This document shows positions 1-12,583 of a DNA stretch of 64,000 nucleotides, piece after piece. The stretch's first letter is position 1. Every line of letters begins with the position of its first letter. A model generated the notes under the pieces. It saw only the letters and a program-made list of their open reading frames with translations. It was not told the DNA's origin and made no database searches. Position numbers and translations under genes: made by a program. The stretch is from Mangifera indica (taxonomy: Eukaryota > Streptophyta > Magnoliopsida > Sapindales > Anacardiaceae), in assembly GCF_011075055.1 (NCBI RefSeq), contig NC_058153.1, positions 4,960,001-5,024,000 on the forward strand. Reading direction: 5' to 3'.

Positions 1-329
1 GCTACTCATCTCATTGGTTAGCTATCTCATATGCAACAGGTATTTAGCTTGCTCTTGTTCGGTTTTCTATCAGAATTTGTAATATTTCCTTTCTGTCCAC
101 AAAGACATTATTCCTATTGATTTTCGTGAATTTGAAATCTTTGTAAATAGGGAATAGGGTCGAAGCATTTTGACAAGAAAATAAGATACACAAGCCTCTT
201 TTGTCTTCAAAAGGCCTTTTTTTCTGCTTATGATTGAATTATTCAAAATGGCCGATTTTGCTAAATGAAAATATGAGTTTTGGGTCTATCTAAGGGTTGA
301 TTGATCGTTTACTAAGATTGAAATTTTTT

Positions 330-640
330 GCTCTTTAAGCTTTGTAGCTTTTCTTTTGATAAATCAAATTAATTATATACGTCATACGCTTTTGCGTCAC
401 TAAAAGGATTTACATCCATTTTTAACTCTTTTTTGTTTACCATCTTTAGTTTACTTGAAACAACTGTGATAAGTAGAAGAGATGACATAATTATCATGCA
501 TCCAAGGTCGCCCAAGTAGAGCATTGTTGTATAAGCATCGATGAAATAAAAAGGGTATGGTATATATACTCCCACTCCTCAATCTTAATTCAAGTCATAC
601 AATGTTCGAAAACCTCTGCCTACTTCTATGAAATCTGTTG
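330..640 (-). mobile_element. Possible Ty3/gypsy polyprotein relic
   Basis: Read on the minus strand, two overlapping frames together give a passage resembling the region after the protease of plant Ty3/gypsy polyproteins: a LLGRPWMH-like stretch near 520, then a sequence resembling STxHxCFK, then a Lys-rich linker. The match is split between frames and carries stops, so it is not functional. I infer this from remembered family patterns. No LTRs were located; the element may extend off the window's left edge. Confidence 0.35.
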
Positions 641-1076
641 ATAAGATTGCTTAAGACCAGTTGCTGAATAGCCAACTAACAATTCTCTTCCCTCTTAACA
701 CTTTTTCAAGGCAAGATCAAGTGATGGTGAGATTTGGGAAACATGAAAGGGTGCCAATTGAGAAAAAGAAAATATAGAGTAAAAAAGAAAGGAAAAATAT
801 AAAATAGTAAGGGTATTAATTTGTTGACATTGTTAAGGATGCAATCGATATTAATCTTATTATATATAATATAAAATAATAAAAATATTATTTAACTAAT
901 AAAATTATTATATATAGATAGATGGAAAAATAGATTTTTTAACATATAGAAAATCATTGTTCATTGAATTTCAGGTGGGAAATAGTCATTGGACTCTTTT
1001 TTTAATTTTTTTCACAAGTCTCTTGAATCTAAATGGGTTTTGAGGATGTAGGTTGCAGATAAACAACACGTGATAA

Positions 1077-2043
1077 AATTATTTAGGCCAAAAGATTTTT
1101 CCCACCCAAGGTTTGGTCTACATCCAAACTCCCCTTGTTAAGTTTCGAAAATTTAAATGCTCACTCATCATCCAACTTTTTTTAAAATTTATTGTTAGTT
1201 ATAACATTAAAAATGTTATTTAATAAAAAATATTAAAAAACTAAAATTTTATGATATTTTTCTCAGTTTAAAAAATTAACAATTTTTTTTATCCAAAGTT
1301 TAAAAAGTTATGTTTTTCCTTTAAAGTTTTTTTTTTCTCCTTTCTCTAGCCAACTTCTCTATACTTGACCGCCGTTGCTCTCTCTCTTGACTCCGTCCCT
1401 CTTGGTACCGAAGTAAGATGAAGGAGATGCCTTTCGGTAGTCCATTTTTTAGAAGGACATGAAGCCGAAATACCAATCTAGATGAAATCGACAAATTGAT
1501 GAAATTGACGGATGATGGGCTATCTTCTTTCAAATTGACAAATCAATGGATGATGTTTTGTGCATCTTTGTCAATTCATTGTCAAACGTTTCACCTCTTA
1601 TAATCGACGGACACCAAAAATGATTCCACCCTTCTTCTTTGTCGATTCAACGTTTCTCTACTGATTTTGTTTGTCTTTTTTGACTTATGTTTCTCTACCA
1701 ACGTTTCTCTATCGATTCCACCCTTCATCTTCTACGAAGGCGACCGGAGTGGTGAAAGAAGTCATTTTAAATTGTGTTCCTCTTTTGAGTAAACCCTAAT
1801 ATGAGGAAAATGTGATTTTTTTAAAACTTAAGTTAAGAGAAAAATTGTTAGTTTTTAAAAGTAAGGAGGTAAATTGGATAAATTTTTATTTTTTTTAATA
1901 TTAGTGGTTAAATGATAATTATACCTTTAAAACTAATGAATTTAATTAATGTTAATAGGTAGATATTTAAATTTGAAAACTTAATGGGTGAGAGTTGGTA
2001 TACACCAAACCTTTGGTAGGAATTTCTTTTGGCCAATTATTTA
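1077..2043. mobile_element. Non-autonomous Mutator-type element, copy 1
   Basis: The element body is 1086-2034. It starts with GGCCAAAAGATTTTTCCCAC and ends with the inverted counterpart AATTTCTTTTGGCC. It is flanked on both sides by the identical 9-bp direct repeat AATTATTTA (1077-1085 and 2035-2043), the duplication size typical of Mutator-like transposition. It has no transposase. The short open frames inside do not look like protein. This is the best-preserved member of a family with at least five further copies in the window. Confidence 0.75.
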
Positions 2044-2884
2044 TATAATGATGCACTGAAACTTTTGACAGATGAATCTTGACAAGCATGTGCAGGTAAT
2101 ACATTTTTTAATGGAGAAACATTTAACAATCACTGCAATTTTGTATCTTTCAGTCTTACGGGTACTGTATTCTTCCTCATATCATATGGCTCCCAGTATA
2201 AAAGGATAAAATTGGCCCTTTGATCTGCTTGTAGGTTGTCTCTATTATTGCCCTCAAATTGCTCATCCATTTCCCTTGTTTTTGATCATTTAACTCTCAA
2301 TATTTTATGGTTATTTCCCCTGTAAAATTCCAATTCTGACATAAGCAATCAACACATCACATGAGTCACAGCAGATTCATCTTTTTAAGCAAATAAAACA
2401 GTTAGCTTATTGCCATTTATATCTAACAAGTTATGACTGAGTAAAGACAGTCATCGGATCTGCGATGATCTACTGCTTTTTCCCTTTGTTCTTGCATCTT
2501 GATCCAAATCGATGATAAGAACTAGCACGAGCTAACATTTAATATACAGTTATAAGCTTGTGTGCTATATTCTCTCATTCTTCAATTATTTACAAGATTA
2601 GGATTTTTGGGACAATTTATTGTTCTGTGAATTTTTTTTGGATAACAAGAAACCCCATCCAAATTAGATTGCCCATTTTGCATCAAAGGAATCATACTGA
2701 ATAGGTAAAATCTTAATTTTAGTAATTGATCTCATAATTATTGAATCAGGTAAGTTAAAAGTTTTATCTTAAAATGTTATCAAAAAAATTTGATATATAT
2801 TCTCTTATATATGAAGTTTCTTATTTTATCATTAGGGCTATTATTACATGAACTTACTCGCTCTCATTTATATGTAGTTAGCAA

Positions 2885-3690
2885 TGTTTTTAAAATCAGA
2901 CCGGTCACCTCATTGGTTTATGGTTCAATCGGCTCGGCCAGCTAGTTCTATATATTATTAGATTATAATGATTTTTTTAGAAATAATATTAGAATAACTG
3001 ATAGATTTTACAGTTGAATAAGAAAAATTAGAATAAAATGTTTAGTTGTTTAAAAATTTGCAAAAAAAAAAAAAATCAATATACTTGGACCTATGGTAAT
3101 TAGGACATTTTTTTTTCAAAGAATGACAATTATTTACTTGATTTCAATGAAATAATTAGATAAAAAATATCTTCATCTCATAATACATAAAAAAAAAAAC
3201 CATAATTTTGTAAGTTATTACTTACATAAGATATTTTAATGGATATGAGATACTCTAATGTTACTATCACATGAGATTTCTAAACTTTAAAAATTTACTC
3301 ATTATGCTACGGATAGTTAAAACTAAAGTTTTTTCATATTTCACGAAAAGTGATAGGTTAAAATAAAGTTTTTTTATATTTAATGAAATAGTGATTTCAA
3401 TGGATATGGGATGTCATTTTTTTTATTCTTTTTCATTTTATTTTTGTTCTTATGCTTTTTTTTACAAACCAGTAAAATTAATATACTCTAATTTAAAATA
3501 ATTGAATTATTAAAAAATAATTAAATTGTAGTCAAATTAGATTTTGTCGGTTTTAATTAATTCATTAGTTTTGATTGAGTCAAATCCTAAATCAAATTTT
3601 AAGGTGAAATAGAATGGATTTGGAGTTGATTTTTGATTGAATCGATTAAACTGGCTACTCTTATTTGATTCGGTTTTCAAAACACTGATG
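2885..3690. repeat. Dispersed repeat with TTTTAAAATC...GGTTTTCAAAACACT ends
   Basis: The segment starts near AATGTTTTTAAAATCAGACCGG and ends near CGGTTTTCAAAACACTG, which are partly inverted relative to each other. Related sequence occurs at 28370-28960 (opposite orientation) and 44012-44725. It is AT-rich, has no convincing coding frame, and looks like a non-autonomous DNA transposon. The 2035-2884 stretch before it holds nothing I can identify. Confidence 0.4.
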
Positions 3691-3770
3691 GTTAGTTGGG
3701 TGTCAAATTCTTCGCAAAGAAAGGTAGCTAGATACAGGGGACCCATCTCATCACTCTGAGCCATAAATGT

Positions 3771-3776
3771 CACGTG
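3771..3776. promoter_or_regulatory. G-box upstream of the first MYB gene
   Basis: CACGTG lies 110 bp upstream of the ATG at 3886, in a short stretch less AT-rich than its surroundings. G-boxes bind bHLH and bZIP factors. The position fits a core-promoter-proximal site, but the function is inferred. Confidence 0.4.
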
Positions 3777-3885
3777 GAAAAGCTCTGAACTACAGTACAC
3801 AATTGCCATACTTCCTTCTCACCCGTCTTCTTCATTGTGTTTTGTCTGCTTATTTGCTTGGTCATAGAAGGAAAAGATAATAAGG

Positions 3886-4066
3886 ATGAAAATGGCTCCC
3901 CTCAGAAGTCAATGCAACAACAAAGAACTTAATCGAGGAGTATGGACCGCTGAAGAAGACCAAAAACTTGCAAAGGTTATTGAAATCCATGGTCCAAAGA
4001 GATGGAAAACAGTTGCAGCCAAAGCAGGTCTCATACACATCTATATATCAATATATACATGTACAT

Positions 4067-4099
<33 letters not shown>

Positions 4100-4875
4100 T
4101 ATATATATTTATTTATTTATGTATTTATTATGTTTTGTTTGATGTTAAGCTTTATTAAATTGATGATGTTATAACGAGTGCAGGTCTGAGTAGATGTGGG
4201 AAGAGTTGCAGGTTAAGATGGATGAATTATCTGAGGCCAGACATCAAGAGAGGCAATATATCAGACCAAGAAGAGGACTTGATACTCAGGCTGCATAAAC
4301 TCCTTGGAAACAGGTAACCAGTTAAGAAACAAATAATATTACGTGAATAAACAAATTATACTGACTTATTTATACAAATAGAGATGATAATGTCTAATTG
4401 ACTGATTGTAAAGTTAGAGATAGAGCAAACAATTACAACTGCCATCTCAATACATATAAGTTTATGCAGTTTGTTTGTAGGTATAGTTTTATTCTAAAAG
4501 AAGCTCATGTATTTTTATTACTCTTCTGTGGGATTCAAAAATTTTGCAAGCTAAAAGGTTTTATAAATGTATAGGTGGTCTTTGATTGCGGGGAGATTAC
4601 CTGGACGGACTGATAATGAGGTCAAGAACTACTGGAATTCTCAATTGAGCAAGAAAATAAAGCAACATGAAAAACAAATTAGAGCTTCAACGAAGCCAGA
4701 GAAAAAAAAAGTGAAACTGGGCACACGAAAAACAAGGGAAGAAGAAGGAACTTCTAATGCAGATGAGGGTTTATCTAGAGATGAGTTAATGGATTGCTAT
4801 AACGAAGAGCCTCTAAACTTGGAGTGGATGAGTAGATTTTTTGAGAACGACGAGAGTTGGTTTAAATATGCATGA
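3886..4875 (+). CDS. R2R3-MYB transcription factor (divergent bHLH-interacting type)
   Basis: Three exons join cleanly: 3886-4027, 4184-4313 and 4575-4875, all GT-AG, giving 190 residues. Exon 2 is 130 nt, the classical R2R3-MYB size; exon 1 is 142 nt because of three extra N-terminal codons. R2 spans about residues 16-66 with its regularly spaced tryptophans. R3 spans about 69-117 and contains the bHLH-contact pattern DLxxRxxxLxxxxxxLxxxR. The basic linker after R3 (Lys/Arg-rich, about 125-150) is followed by a short acidic, aromatic tail ending in WFKYA. An alternative ATG lies two codons in. The tail has neither the TT2-type nor the WER/GL1-type motif, so I place it only loosely near the MYB82/GL1/anthocyanin group. 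It probably acts in the nucleus with a bHLH partner. An miR828-like site lies in exon 3. Intron 1 carries a microsatellite. Confidence 0.9.
4050..4128. repeat. (ACAT)n / (AT)n / (ATTT)n compound microsatellite
   Basis: ACAT repeats grade into AT repeats and then TTTA-type repeats inside intron 1 of the MYB gene starting at 3886. It causes spurious open frames that run on from exon 1. Confidence 0.85.
4633..4654 (+). promoter_or_regulatory. Candidate miR828 target site in MYB mRNA
   Basis: This 22-nt stretch of exon 3 encodes the WNSQLSK region. Compared with the miR828 complement as I remember it, it differs at two positions (7 and 12). The equivalent sites in the other three MYB genes have five or more differences. 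miR828 is known to cut MYB mRNAs at this place and to trigger secondary siRNAs. Targeting here is inferred from complementarity alone. Confidence 0.6.
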
Positions 4876-5639
4876 TGATAATAATTCAACTTCATTTACA
4901 TATATTTTTCTGGTTAATTATTTTCTTTTGCACCTTCTATCCCGGTTGGAAAAACGTAAATATGTTTTTTTTCTTTATGCAGATATTATAATTTTATATT
5001 TTGCATATTAGGTTAAATCTACCCACGACGGGTTGACCCGATTTAGTTTGCTTAATTGTTAAAGCATAGTTAATGTGGTGACAATTAAACTCTTATTTAA
5101 AAGTCCAAACCATCTTTCTCATAGAATGACGTATTTTATTTTATTGGGAAGTTTTTTGTTTTTTCTCCTCCTAGCACCATAAGCACAGAAACGTAACAAA
5201 TGTCTCCTAAGAAAAAATGTAGTATGCAGGCAAATACAGTCGAGAAAACAACTCATGTCAATATTTCACAGTATATTTGAATCATCCAAAAATTAGAATA
5301 CAGAATTTGGTACATATTTTTTAGTTTATAAAATAATATAAAATTCGATTTGATATATTTAAATTTTCTAACATTTTATGACAATCCATGTTATTAACAT
5401 TGTATTTTGTTTAAGGGAAACACTTTGAAAGGAACAAAACACGATATGAATCAAATAGGGCAAAAGTGAAGGTGACTTGCATTATTGAATCATACGTACA
5501 GGCATATCCACAGGAGGAGAACAAGATAAATACAATAAGCTATAGCTTAGTACAGGCTGTATTAACACAACTGGGCCATAACTTCATTCAATAAGTTTCA
5601 GTGCCATTATATCTGTATTCATTTATATATCTGTATTCA

Positions 5640-5755
5640 TTTATAAGTGTATAAATAAATTATCATATAATTAAATATTATTTATTTTTAATTTAAAATT
5701 ATATAATTATATTATGATATATTATTTATGTATCTATTTATTTATAAAAAATGTT
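5640..5755. repeat. Palindromic AT-rich MITE copy
   Basis: This is a member of the recurring hairpin family. Arms built of TATCATATAATTAAATATTA and its inverse surround a TTTTTAATTTAAAA-like centre. It is weakly preserved. Confidence 0.45.
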
Positions 5756-7394
5756 CTATAGTTTGATATTACAAGAATAAGAAATGTGATTTTGGCCCGT
5801 TGTGTTGGGGGCCAATGTGTTCACGAGGGTTCTTAAGGTTTCAACAAGAATGATTTTTAGTAGAATTTGGTCACTGTGTTCCAGGAGAGACCAGAGCTTG
5901 CCTTTAAACAACCAATAACAAGCAATTAACATGATTCCAATGCCTTGAATGTTAATTATAATATAATTAAAAATATCATCAAGGGTAATCCTTAATAATT
6001 AAAAATCTAATTACTCAGGATCCTACCTTTTCTCTTGCTTCTGGGTCTTATTTGCAAGATTCTGGGAAATGTTTTTCTTTTGAACATTCTTTTATATAGA
6101 ATATTGTCTTTTGTTTTGTTAGTTCGAAAATTAAAAATTGAATATATAATTTTCCATTTTCAATTTTAAAATGAATTGAACTTTTCAAATTCAAAGTTCC
6201 ATTCTAAATTTAGAGAATGATAATTTGATTTTGAAAATCAAATAACAATTCATTAAATTATTAATTAATTTATAATTATTCAAGTTGAATAATTATTTAG
6301 GCTCAAATGAAGAGACACTTATGTCTACACCTTCAATAGACCCACTCGTTCAACCATTTCCATTTCCAATCTAATTGAGTTTTAAGGGCCCACTTCATTG
6401 CTACCCATAATAGGCGGCCCATTAGGCCCAATAAAAATAACCATAACCAAAGATCAAAATAGTCAATTTAGAAAATTGAATCACCCATTTATGAACTTAC
6501 TGCTCATTTATGTAACGATCAACTTTCTATTATATGGGATATATATAGACTCTTTATTATATTACCAGCGAATCAAATCATGGTTAATACATAATAAGTC
6601 AACCTTTTATCAATAGATCAAGATTGATTTTCACACATAATCAATTACAATCAGACTAATAACTTAAAAGAGACTACATTAGGCTAATATCAAATTAGAT
6701 TGATTGTTATATAAAATGTTTTTTTGATCTCAAGCCTAGGGATCATATATATTACCATCTATTCGAGATACGTTCTATAAACAGTGAAATTACTATCTAT
6801 ATGAAATCTTTTAGTAGATATGTCTAATAAACTTACAATAAATAAGATCATATATGTTACACCAGATTATCAACAGACAATTTTGATATGACATAATCAT
6901 TCAACAAAATGATATTTTTATCTTATTATTTGTATCTTAAATTAGAATAATATTAAGATCATAGACATTTCTAAAAAGGCCAGTATATGTGCTTATAAAA
7001 TCCTCACAATTAATGATACACATTGATGCCTCATCCTGATTTTCTCATTTAAGGGCATCTATCATTAACATAATGAAACATGATTTACAATGTTATTTTA
7101 TAAATATAATAATAATACAATAGAGTCAAGTCTATCATTGTGGTCGCTTTTAGGGCACACCTAAACTAACAATATTAAGTATGAAAGTGTAATCTATATA
7201 CGCATGGTTGGTTACATGAAAAGGACTAAATTCAAATCAATAAATACACATTTATGTAGCACAAACTCGTAACTATTGTTTTCGTACAAACACTTTTTCT
7301 TTTGCAATCAATTTAAGTTGTTGTGATCATTTAATTCTTTCTTTGTGAATCCATAAAACCCTACTTTGTCTCAATAATATTTATTATATAAAAG

Positions 7395-7545
7395 AATATT
7401 ATGTGTACAAATAATATGAATAATTGATAATATGTTATTATATAATTAAATAATTTAAAATTAAAAATAAAATAATATCTAATTATATGATCATTAATAA
7501 TTTATTATATATAAATTTATCTGTATTATTTGTATAAATATATTA
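7395..7545. repeat. Palindromic AT-rich MITE copy
   Basis: Same family: inverted arms (GTACAAATAATA... against ...TATTATTTGTA) surround a centre of AATTTAAAATTAAAAATAAA. Confidence 0.5.
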
Positions 7546-9362
7546 TATTATATATTAATGTTAGTGGGAAGTTGTCATTCAATATGTTGAGATCCAATAT
7601 TTTAAGATACTACTAATCTCATTATTGAAGCCTGTTGGATAAAATAAAAGGTAGGATCATTTAGATTCTATATATCTTTGATCAAAATATCATTGAGGGA
7701 TGATGAATTTAATGTCACTGTCGAATCACTCATAACATATAATAATAACCTAAAACTTGGCGTTGCCCATCAGAAAGTGGACTCATTTAATGTTATTCAA
7801 TTTCTGCATGCAGGACATGGACAAAAAAACTCCACATCTTTCCAAAAAGAGGTGGAGTAGGTATTTGTCTACGGGCAACCCGCGATTAAAGGTTGAAGAT
7901 CAAACAAATTTAGACTATTGTTATTTCTTTAATATGTTTGTAGAGGGATTCGAGGTTCGGTTAGATGAATAGTTTATTGTATTTCTATAGAAAATTGATT
8001 CATCTCCATGTCTACTATCAGATCTTCCCTTTCAAAATTTGGGGTCAAAAATGGCTTCTGATGGTTTATTTCGTAAATTAATCTAATAAAGAAGTCGAAA
8101 ATCTCAGTTGAAAGATTTCCAATTGGTCAACTTCATATATGATCCTTTAAACAAGCGTCCCTGTTTGTTGTTGAGCTAATTAATCTGATTTATTATTATT
8201 TCCTGCTTCTAATTAATAGTTTCAGATTTCTGATGGCCTTGGAAGTAGGTAGTTTCTCCAGACCGGAGAGCTGGTAATCGATTATTATAAATGGAGTAAA
8301 TTGTTTCCCACCCAAGATATGGGGGAGCTATTTTCTAGCCCTATAATTAAAAACAATTCCCACGCAAGATATGGAGGAACTATTTCAAGCCCTATAATTA
8401 AAAAAAAAAAAACTTTCCATTCAAAACTTAATACCATTAATGAAAAAGACTTATGACGAGAATCAAAAAGATAAATTATGGTATTAACCCCAACCAGATA
8501 TATGGTTAGATTCGGTGGTTAAAAACTAACTATATAATCAAATTCGGTGGTTAAAATCACAAAAAAAAAAAAAATACTATCAGATCATAATAGTCGAGAT
8601 TATTATTGTCAAATTTGGTTGGATAATCTAACTATTGTCTGGTATGATTCTATGACCAAAATCACAACAACAGTAAATATTTGTTAGGATTGCACCTTTA
8701 CTTCTTGTGATTCTAGCTAGATTACATCTTTATATATGCAATTTACCTTAATTACACAAAAAATGTGTAATTTGACTTAAATCCCACTTGAAATTGTTAT
8801 AGTTGGAGTTTTGAAACACATTTTGCAAGTGCTATTATGGTTATGTAAGACTTTTTAAAATATGATTATGTCTTATATGGATACAATTTTATTAGATCAT
8901 ATTTATCTAAATATGATTTTAGCCATATCGTACCTTTCTTGGTCATTTGATGGGAAATTTTTTATTTTTATTTTAATCAATATATCTAGAAAGAAAGTGA
9001 CCTTTATGCCCTTTAATTGTTTTTTTTATAAAGTTAAGTTTTGGGTAGAAATTTACAGTTTAAGCATTCAAAGGGTGGAAACTTGATTTTTCCAAACTTT
9101 GGGTGAACAATAGTGATCTACTCTAATAATTATTGAGAAGGCTGCATTATACACGAAATGCAATTATAAAACTATATATGATATGTTCAACCACTGTTGA
9201 GAGATTATGACTTGATTCCTAGATTTGATAAAACAATGGATATTTCCAGTGAAAGCCTCACAAAATATATAAAAATCGACCACCTACACGTTTTAAACTT
9301 TCCAAAGCAATGGCAGACAGCTGGTTTCAGTGACCAGCAAAATATAAGGATTAATGGTATAT

Positions 9363-9470
9363 GAATAATTTTTATATATAAATAATAATGTATTAATTAA
9401 AAATTAAAAATAATTTGATATTATTTTATTTTTAATTAATACATTATTATTTATATATAAAATTATGTAT
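9363..9470. repeat. Palindromic MITE copy, near-perfect hairpin
   Basis: Arms of about 45 bp are almost perfectly inverted around a centre near 9415. The left arm contains ATATATAAATAATAATGTAT and the right arm ATACATTATTATTTATATAT. This is the best-preserved hairpin of the family. Confidence 0.7.
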
Positions 9471-10488
9471 AATTTTATTATAAAATAGGTTGGGTGCCAA
9501 AACCATACTGCCATGAACGTAGACTTTGATTGAAGCTAAAATCCGAGAAATTAATGTTATACACACATAGCTATAAGATTTGATCAAATCATGGGGCTTG
9601 CTTGCTACTCGTATAGATGGATAGTTGAAACTTGTAGTCCAGTGAAATTTAGACAAGGTCAATAGTGATGGCTATGTATTCGATTGTTTATAAAAAGCAG
9701 TGAATTACTCACGCAAAGTTTGGTCTTAAAAAATTTTTTTATTTCCAGTTCATATTAATAACATTTTTATACCCAAAATTACAAATAAATAATATTTTTT
9801 CTTTCAAAATTAAACACTATTAATGAAACAATGATATTAAAAAGTAAAATTATTATTTTATTTTTTAAATTATTATATCACCTTAAATTAACAAAAAATA
9901 AAAATAACATTTTAAATATCTAAATTATATAAAAAATTATCTTATTTTTTTCACTTTTATTCATTTCATATTAATAGGGTGTCTTTGCCATATTATAATT
10001 TTTAAAAATATTGAGAGTCTTTTTAAAAAATTTTGAAATATTTGAGGTCTTTTAAAAAATTCTGAAATATTAGTTTGCCTTCTCATAATATAAAAATAAC
10101 AGTTACACTGTTTAAGACTGGAATATAATGCAATAGAGTATGAATCTAAGTGTCATATTATAATTATCGAAGTCATATAATAATTTCAAAATATATAGAG
10201 ATTTTAAAAAAAATTTAAAATTGATTTATGAGTTTTTAATATGGTTTAAGAGTTAAACTATCATATTTAAAATATTTGGATATAACAAAAAATTACTCTT
10301 TTTTATCTTTTAATTTTAAAATTAATAGATAGTAAAATTACTATTTTATAATTATGTCTTAGTTTTTTCAAATAAGGTTTGATTTTGGATAAGAAAATGT
10401 TATTTATCCCATCTGAAAGTGAAAAGGTTCTTTTAGGCTAAACATTGGGTGAAAAAAATGTCATTTATTCTTTATAAAAAATAAAATA

Positions 10489-10610
10489 AAATTATTTGTA
10501 TAAACACTAATATATCATCATATGATTAATGTTATTTTATTTTTAATTTTTAACTATTTAATCATATGATAATATATTATTATTTATGTATAAAATTATA
10601 TACAAAAATT
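10489..10610. repeat. Palindromic AT-rich MITE copy
   Basis: TATATCATCATATGATTAAT and its inverted partner ATTTAATCATATGATAATAT flank a TTTTATTTTTAATTTTT centre. It lies about 310 bp downstream of the stop of the MYB gene at 10923-11982. Confidence 0.65.
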
Positions 10611-10922
10611 ATGCACATAACGTATCCTATCAACCATCACAAACGTTCATATCCTTTTCCTCTTATTTTTTGAGAACATAGGTAACGGAGCATTAATTTA
10701 GAATGGATGTAAGTACGAAGATGTCGAAAAGAAAAGAAGTCTATAAAATAAACAGGGAAACATTACCAATTCAAAACCCTTTTGTTTAGGCCACAAACAC
10801 GGTAGTGCAGTTCACATGGGATCGAGTCCACGAATCTCTCACTTAGGGTCTACTCCAATAGTGCAGTTAATTATTTTATCAATGTTAGATTATCTCCAAT
10901 CTGGGACGAACTAAATTGAGAT

Positions 10923-11982
10923 TCAAGAGAAACCATCATCTCGAATCCAATCCTTGAGCAATTCTTCTGCAAAGGATAACGACTCATCCAAATGAAGCTT
11001 TTTATTAGCACCTCCACCACCCCCACTGCCATTGCCACTTTCTTCTGTGCAATTATTATACAGCCTCCAAAAGTCTGAGTCCGACATATCAGATGACATA
11101 AGCTCCTCAAAGTTAAACTCCAATGGAGAGTTTTGCAGAAGATTATTTTCCTGAGACAGGCCTCCATCATTGGACTTCATTTGCCGTTCTGAATTATCGA
11201 TGTTGGCTTCTGCTTTCACTTTATTAGTTTCGATTTTTTTGCCTTGATGTAACTGATGAGTTACTAAAGTCTCACTGCAACTCAATGCTTTTGCCCGTAT
11301 TGGAGAGCTGGACTGAAGGGAATTCATTGGTGGAGCTTCATGAGATGATTTGAGCTTAATATTCTTTCTCTCATCTGCAGGTTGATTTTGCTTTTCGCCT
11401 CTCACCTTCTTCCCCAAAGTTGTATTCCAGTAATTCTTTATTTCATTGTCTGTTCTCCCAGGAAGCCTCCCAGCTATCAAAGACCACCTGCAACACCCAC
11501 CAAAATTAAATTCATAAAAGGGTACAAACTAGAAGAAAATAGAGAGAGATATATATATGTATATATGTTTAACTGAGGAAAGAAAAAAAACATTAGGAGA
11601 CAGTGAGAAAGACCTGTTGCCTAACAGTTTGTGGAGCCTAATAATCAGATCTTCTTCTTCTTGAGAAATGTTACCCCTTTTGATGTCTGGTCTGAGATAA
11701 TTCAACCATCTAAGTCTGCAACTTTTTCCGCATCTCTTCAGACCTGTGCCCAATAGAAGAAACATTATTTTCATGGCGTTGTTTGTTTACACACACACCA
11801 TTTTAGTCAGACCTCAGCAAGTAGTCAAAAAAGTAAAAAGTTGACTTACCGGTTTCCTTTGGAATCCTTCCCCATTTCCCTCCACCATGAGCTTTGATGT
11901 AATCGCTGAGAATTTGGTCCTCATTAGCCGTCCAAGCTCCCCTGTTTAGCCCCTCTTTTGAGCAACAAGGTGTTCTTCCCAT
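10923..11982 (-). CDS. R2R3-MYB transcription factor, TT2-like (subgroup 5 type)
   Basis: Exons on the minus strand are 11850-11982 (133 nt), 11614-11743 (130 nt) and 10923-11487 (565 nt). All junctions are GT-AG and the frame closes at 275 residues. The start [11 protein letters not shown] is the usual R2R3-MYB N-terminus. R2 and R3 cover about residues 13-115 with tryptophans intact and the bHLH-contact motif DLxxRxxxLxxxxxxLxxxR. In the tail, [10 protein letters not shown] (about 155-165) is a worn form of the VI(R/P)TKAxRC motif of TT2-type proanthocyanidin regulators, and DSDFWRL near residue 230 fits the subgroup 5 DExWRL motif. A Gly run follows the DFWRL motif. It probably activates flavonoid (proanthocyanidin) genes in a MYB-bHLH-WD40 complex; that role is inferred. 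A (TA)n tract lies about 250 bp upstream of its ATG. Confidence 0.9.
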
Positions 11983-12215
11983 CTGATCTTACCTCTTCAG
12001 CTTGCTCTCTCACTCTCTCTTATAGACAGCTCTAGATATTCATTTGGTCATCAACACATCCAACGCAATACAAGTCTTTACAGCACAACTTAAAAAAAAG
12101 AAAACACGTTTCCTGTTGGGATTAAAATATTTGACTTACTATACGTATTGCCAAGGTCGTCGTTTTTCTTATTTAATAAAAGCTGTATCCTGTTCCTAAA
12201 AAACTCCGGGCTTTG

Positions 12216-12223
12216 TAGCTCTA

Positions 12224-12304
<81 letters not shown>

Positions 12305-12316
12305 CTCTAATTAATA
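12216..12316. repeat. (TA)n tract flanked by a 15-bp direct repeat
   Basis: An uninterrupted TA run of about 70 bp lies between two copies of TAGCTCTAATTAATA (12216-12230 and 12302-12316). It sits in the upstream region of the MYB gene at 10923-11982. Confidence 0.9.
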
Positions 12317-12446
12317 TTGACAGGGTAGTTTAATTGGCTTGGGAGGTAAATGTTATACTTTCCATTTCAATAAGGGTTAAATATGATAGTTAATATTATA
12401 TTAAACTGAGATTCTAACATCATTTGGATCAATATAATTATAAGTA

Positions 12447-12583
12447 TAATTTTTTATACATAATTTTATTTATAAATAATGATATATTATCATATGATTA
12501 AATATTATTTTATTTTTTATTTTTAATTATTTAATTAAATAATAACATATAATTATTTATATATAAAAATTATGTATAAAAAA
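12447..12583. repeat. Palindromic AT-rich MITE copy
   Basis: The outer arms TTTTTTATACATAATTTTAT and ATAAAAATTATGTATAAAAA are inverted. The centre has the family's TATTTTATTTTTTATTTTTAA signature. Confidence 0.7.

Larger units (their letters stand above)
4876..10922. other. Gene-free intergenic region, repeat-derived
   Basis: No gene was found. The region contains palindromic MITE copies (listed separately). A 6300-7260 stretch, less AT-rich than its flanks, resembles a retrotransposon long terminal repeat, but I cannot assign it. Two decayed segments, about 8296-9110 and 9700-10450, have CCCACCCAAG-like starts and GGGTGAA-like ends and may be old relatives of the GGCCAAAAG element family. 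Short frames at 6398, 7678 and 8862 look random. Confidence 0.5.
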
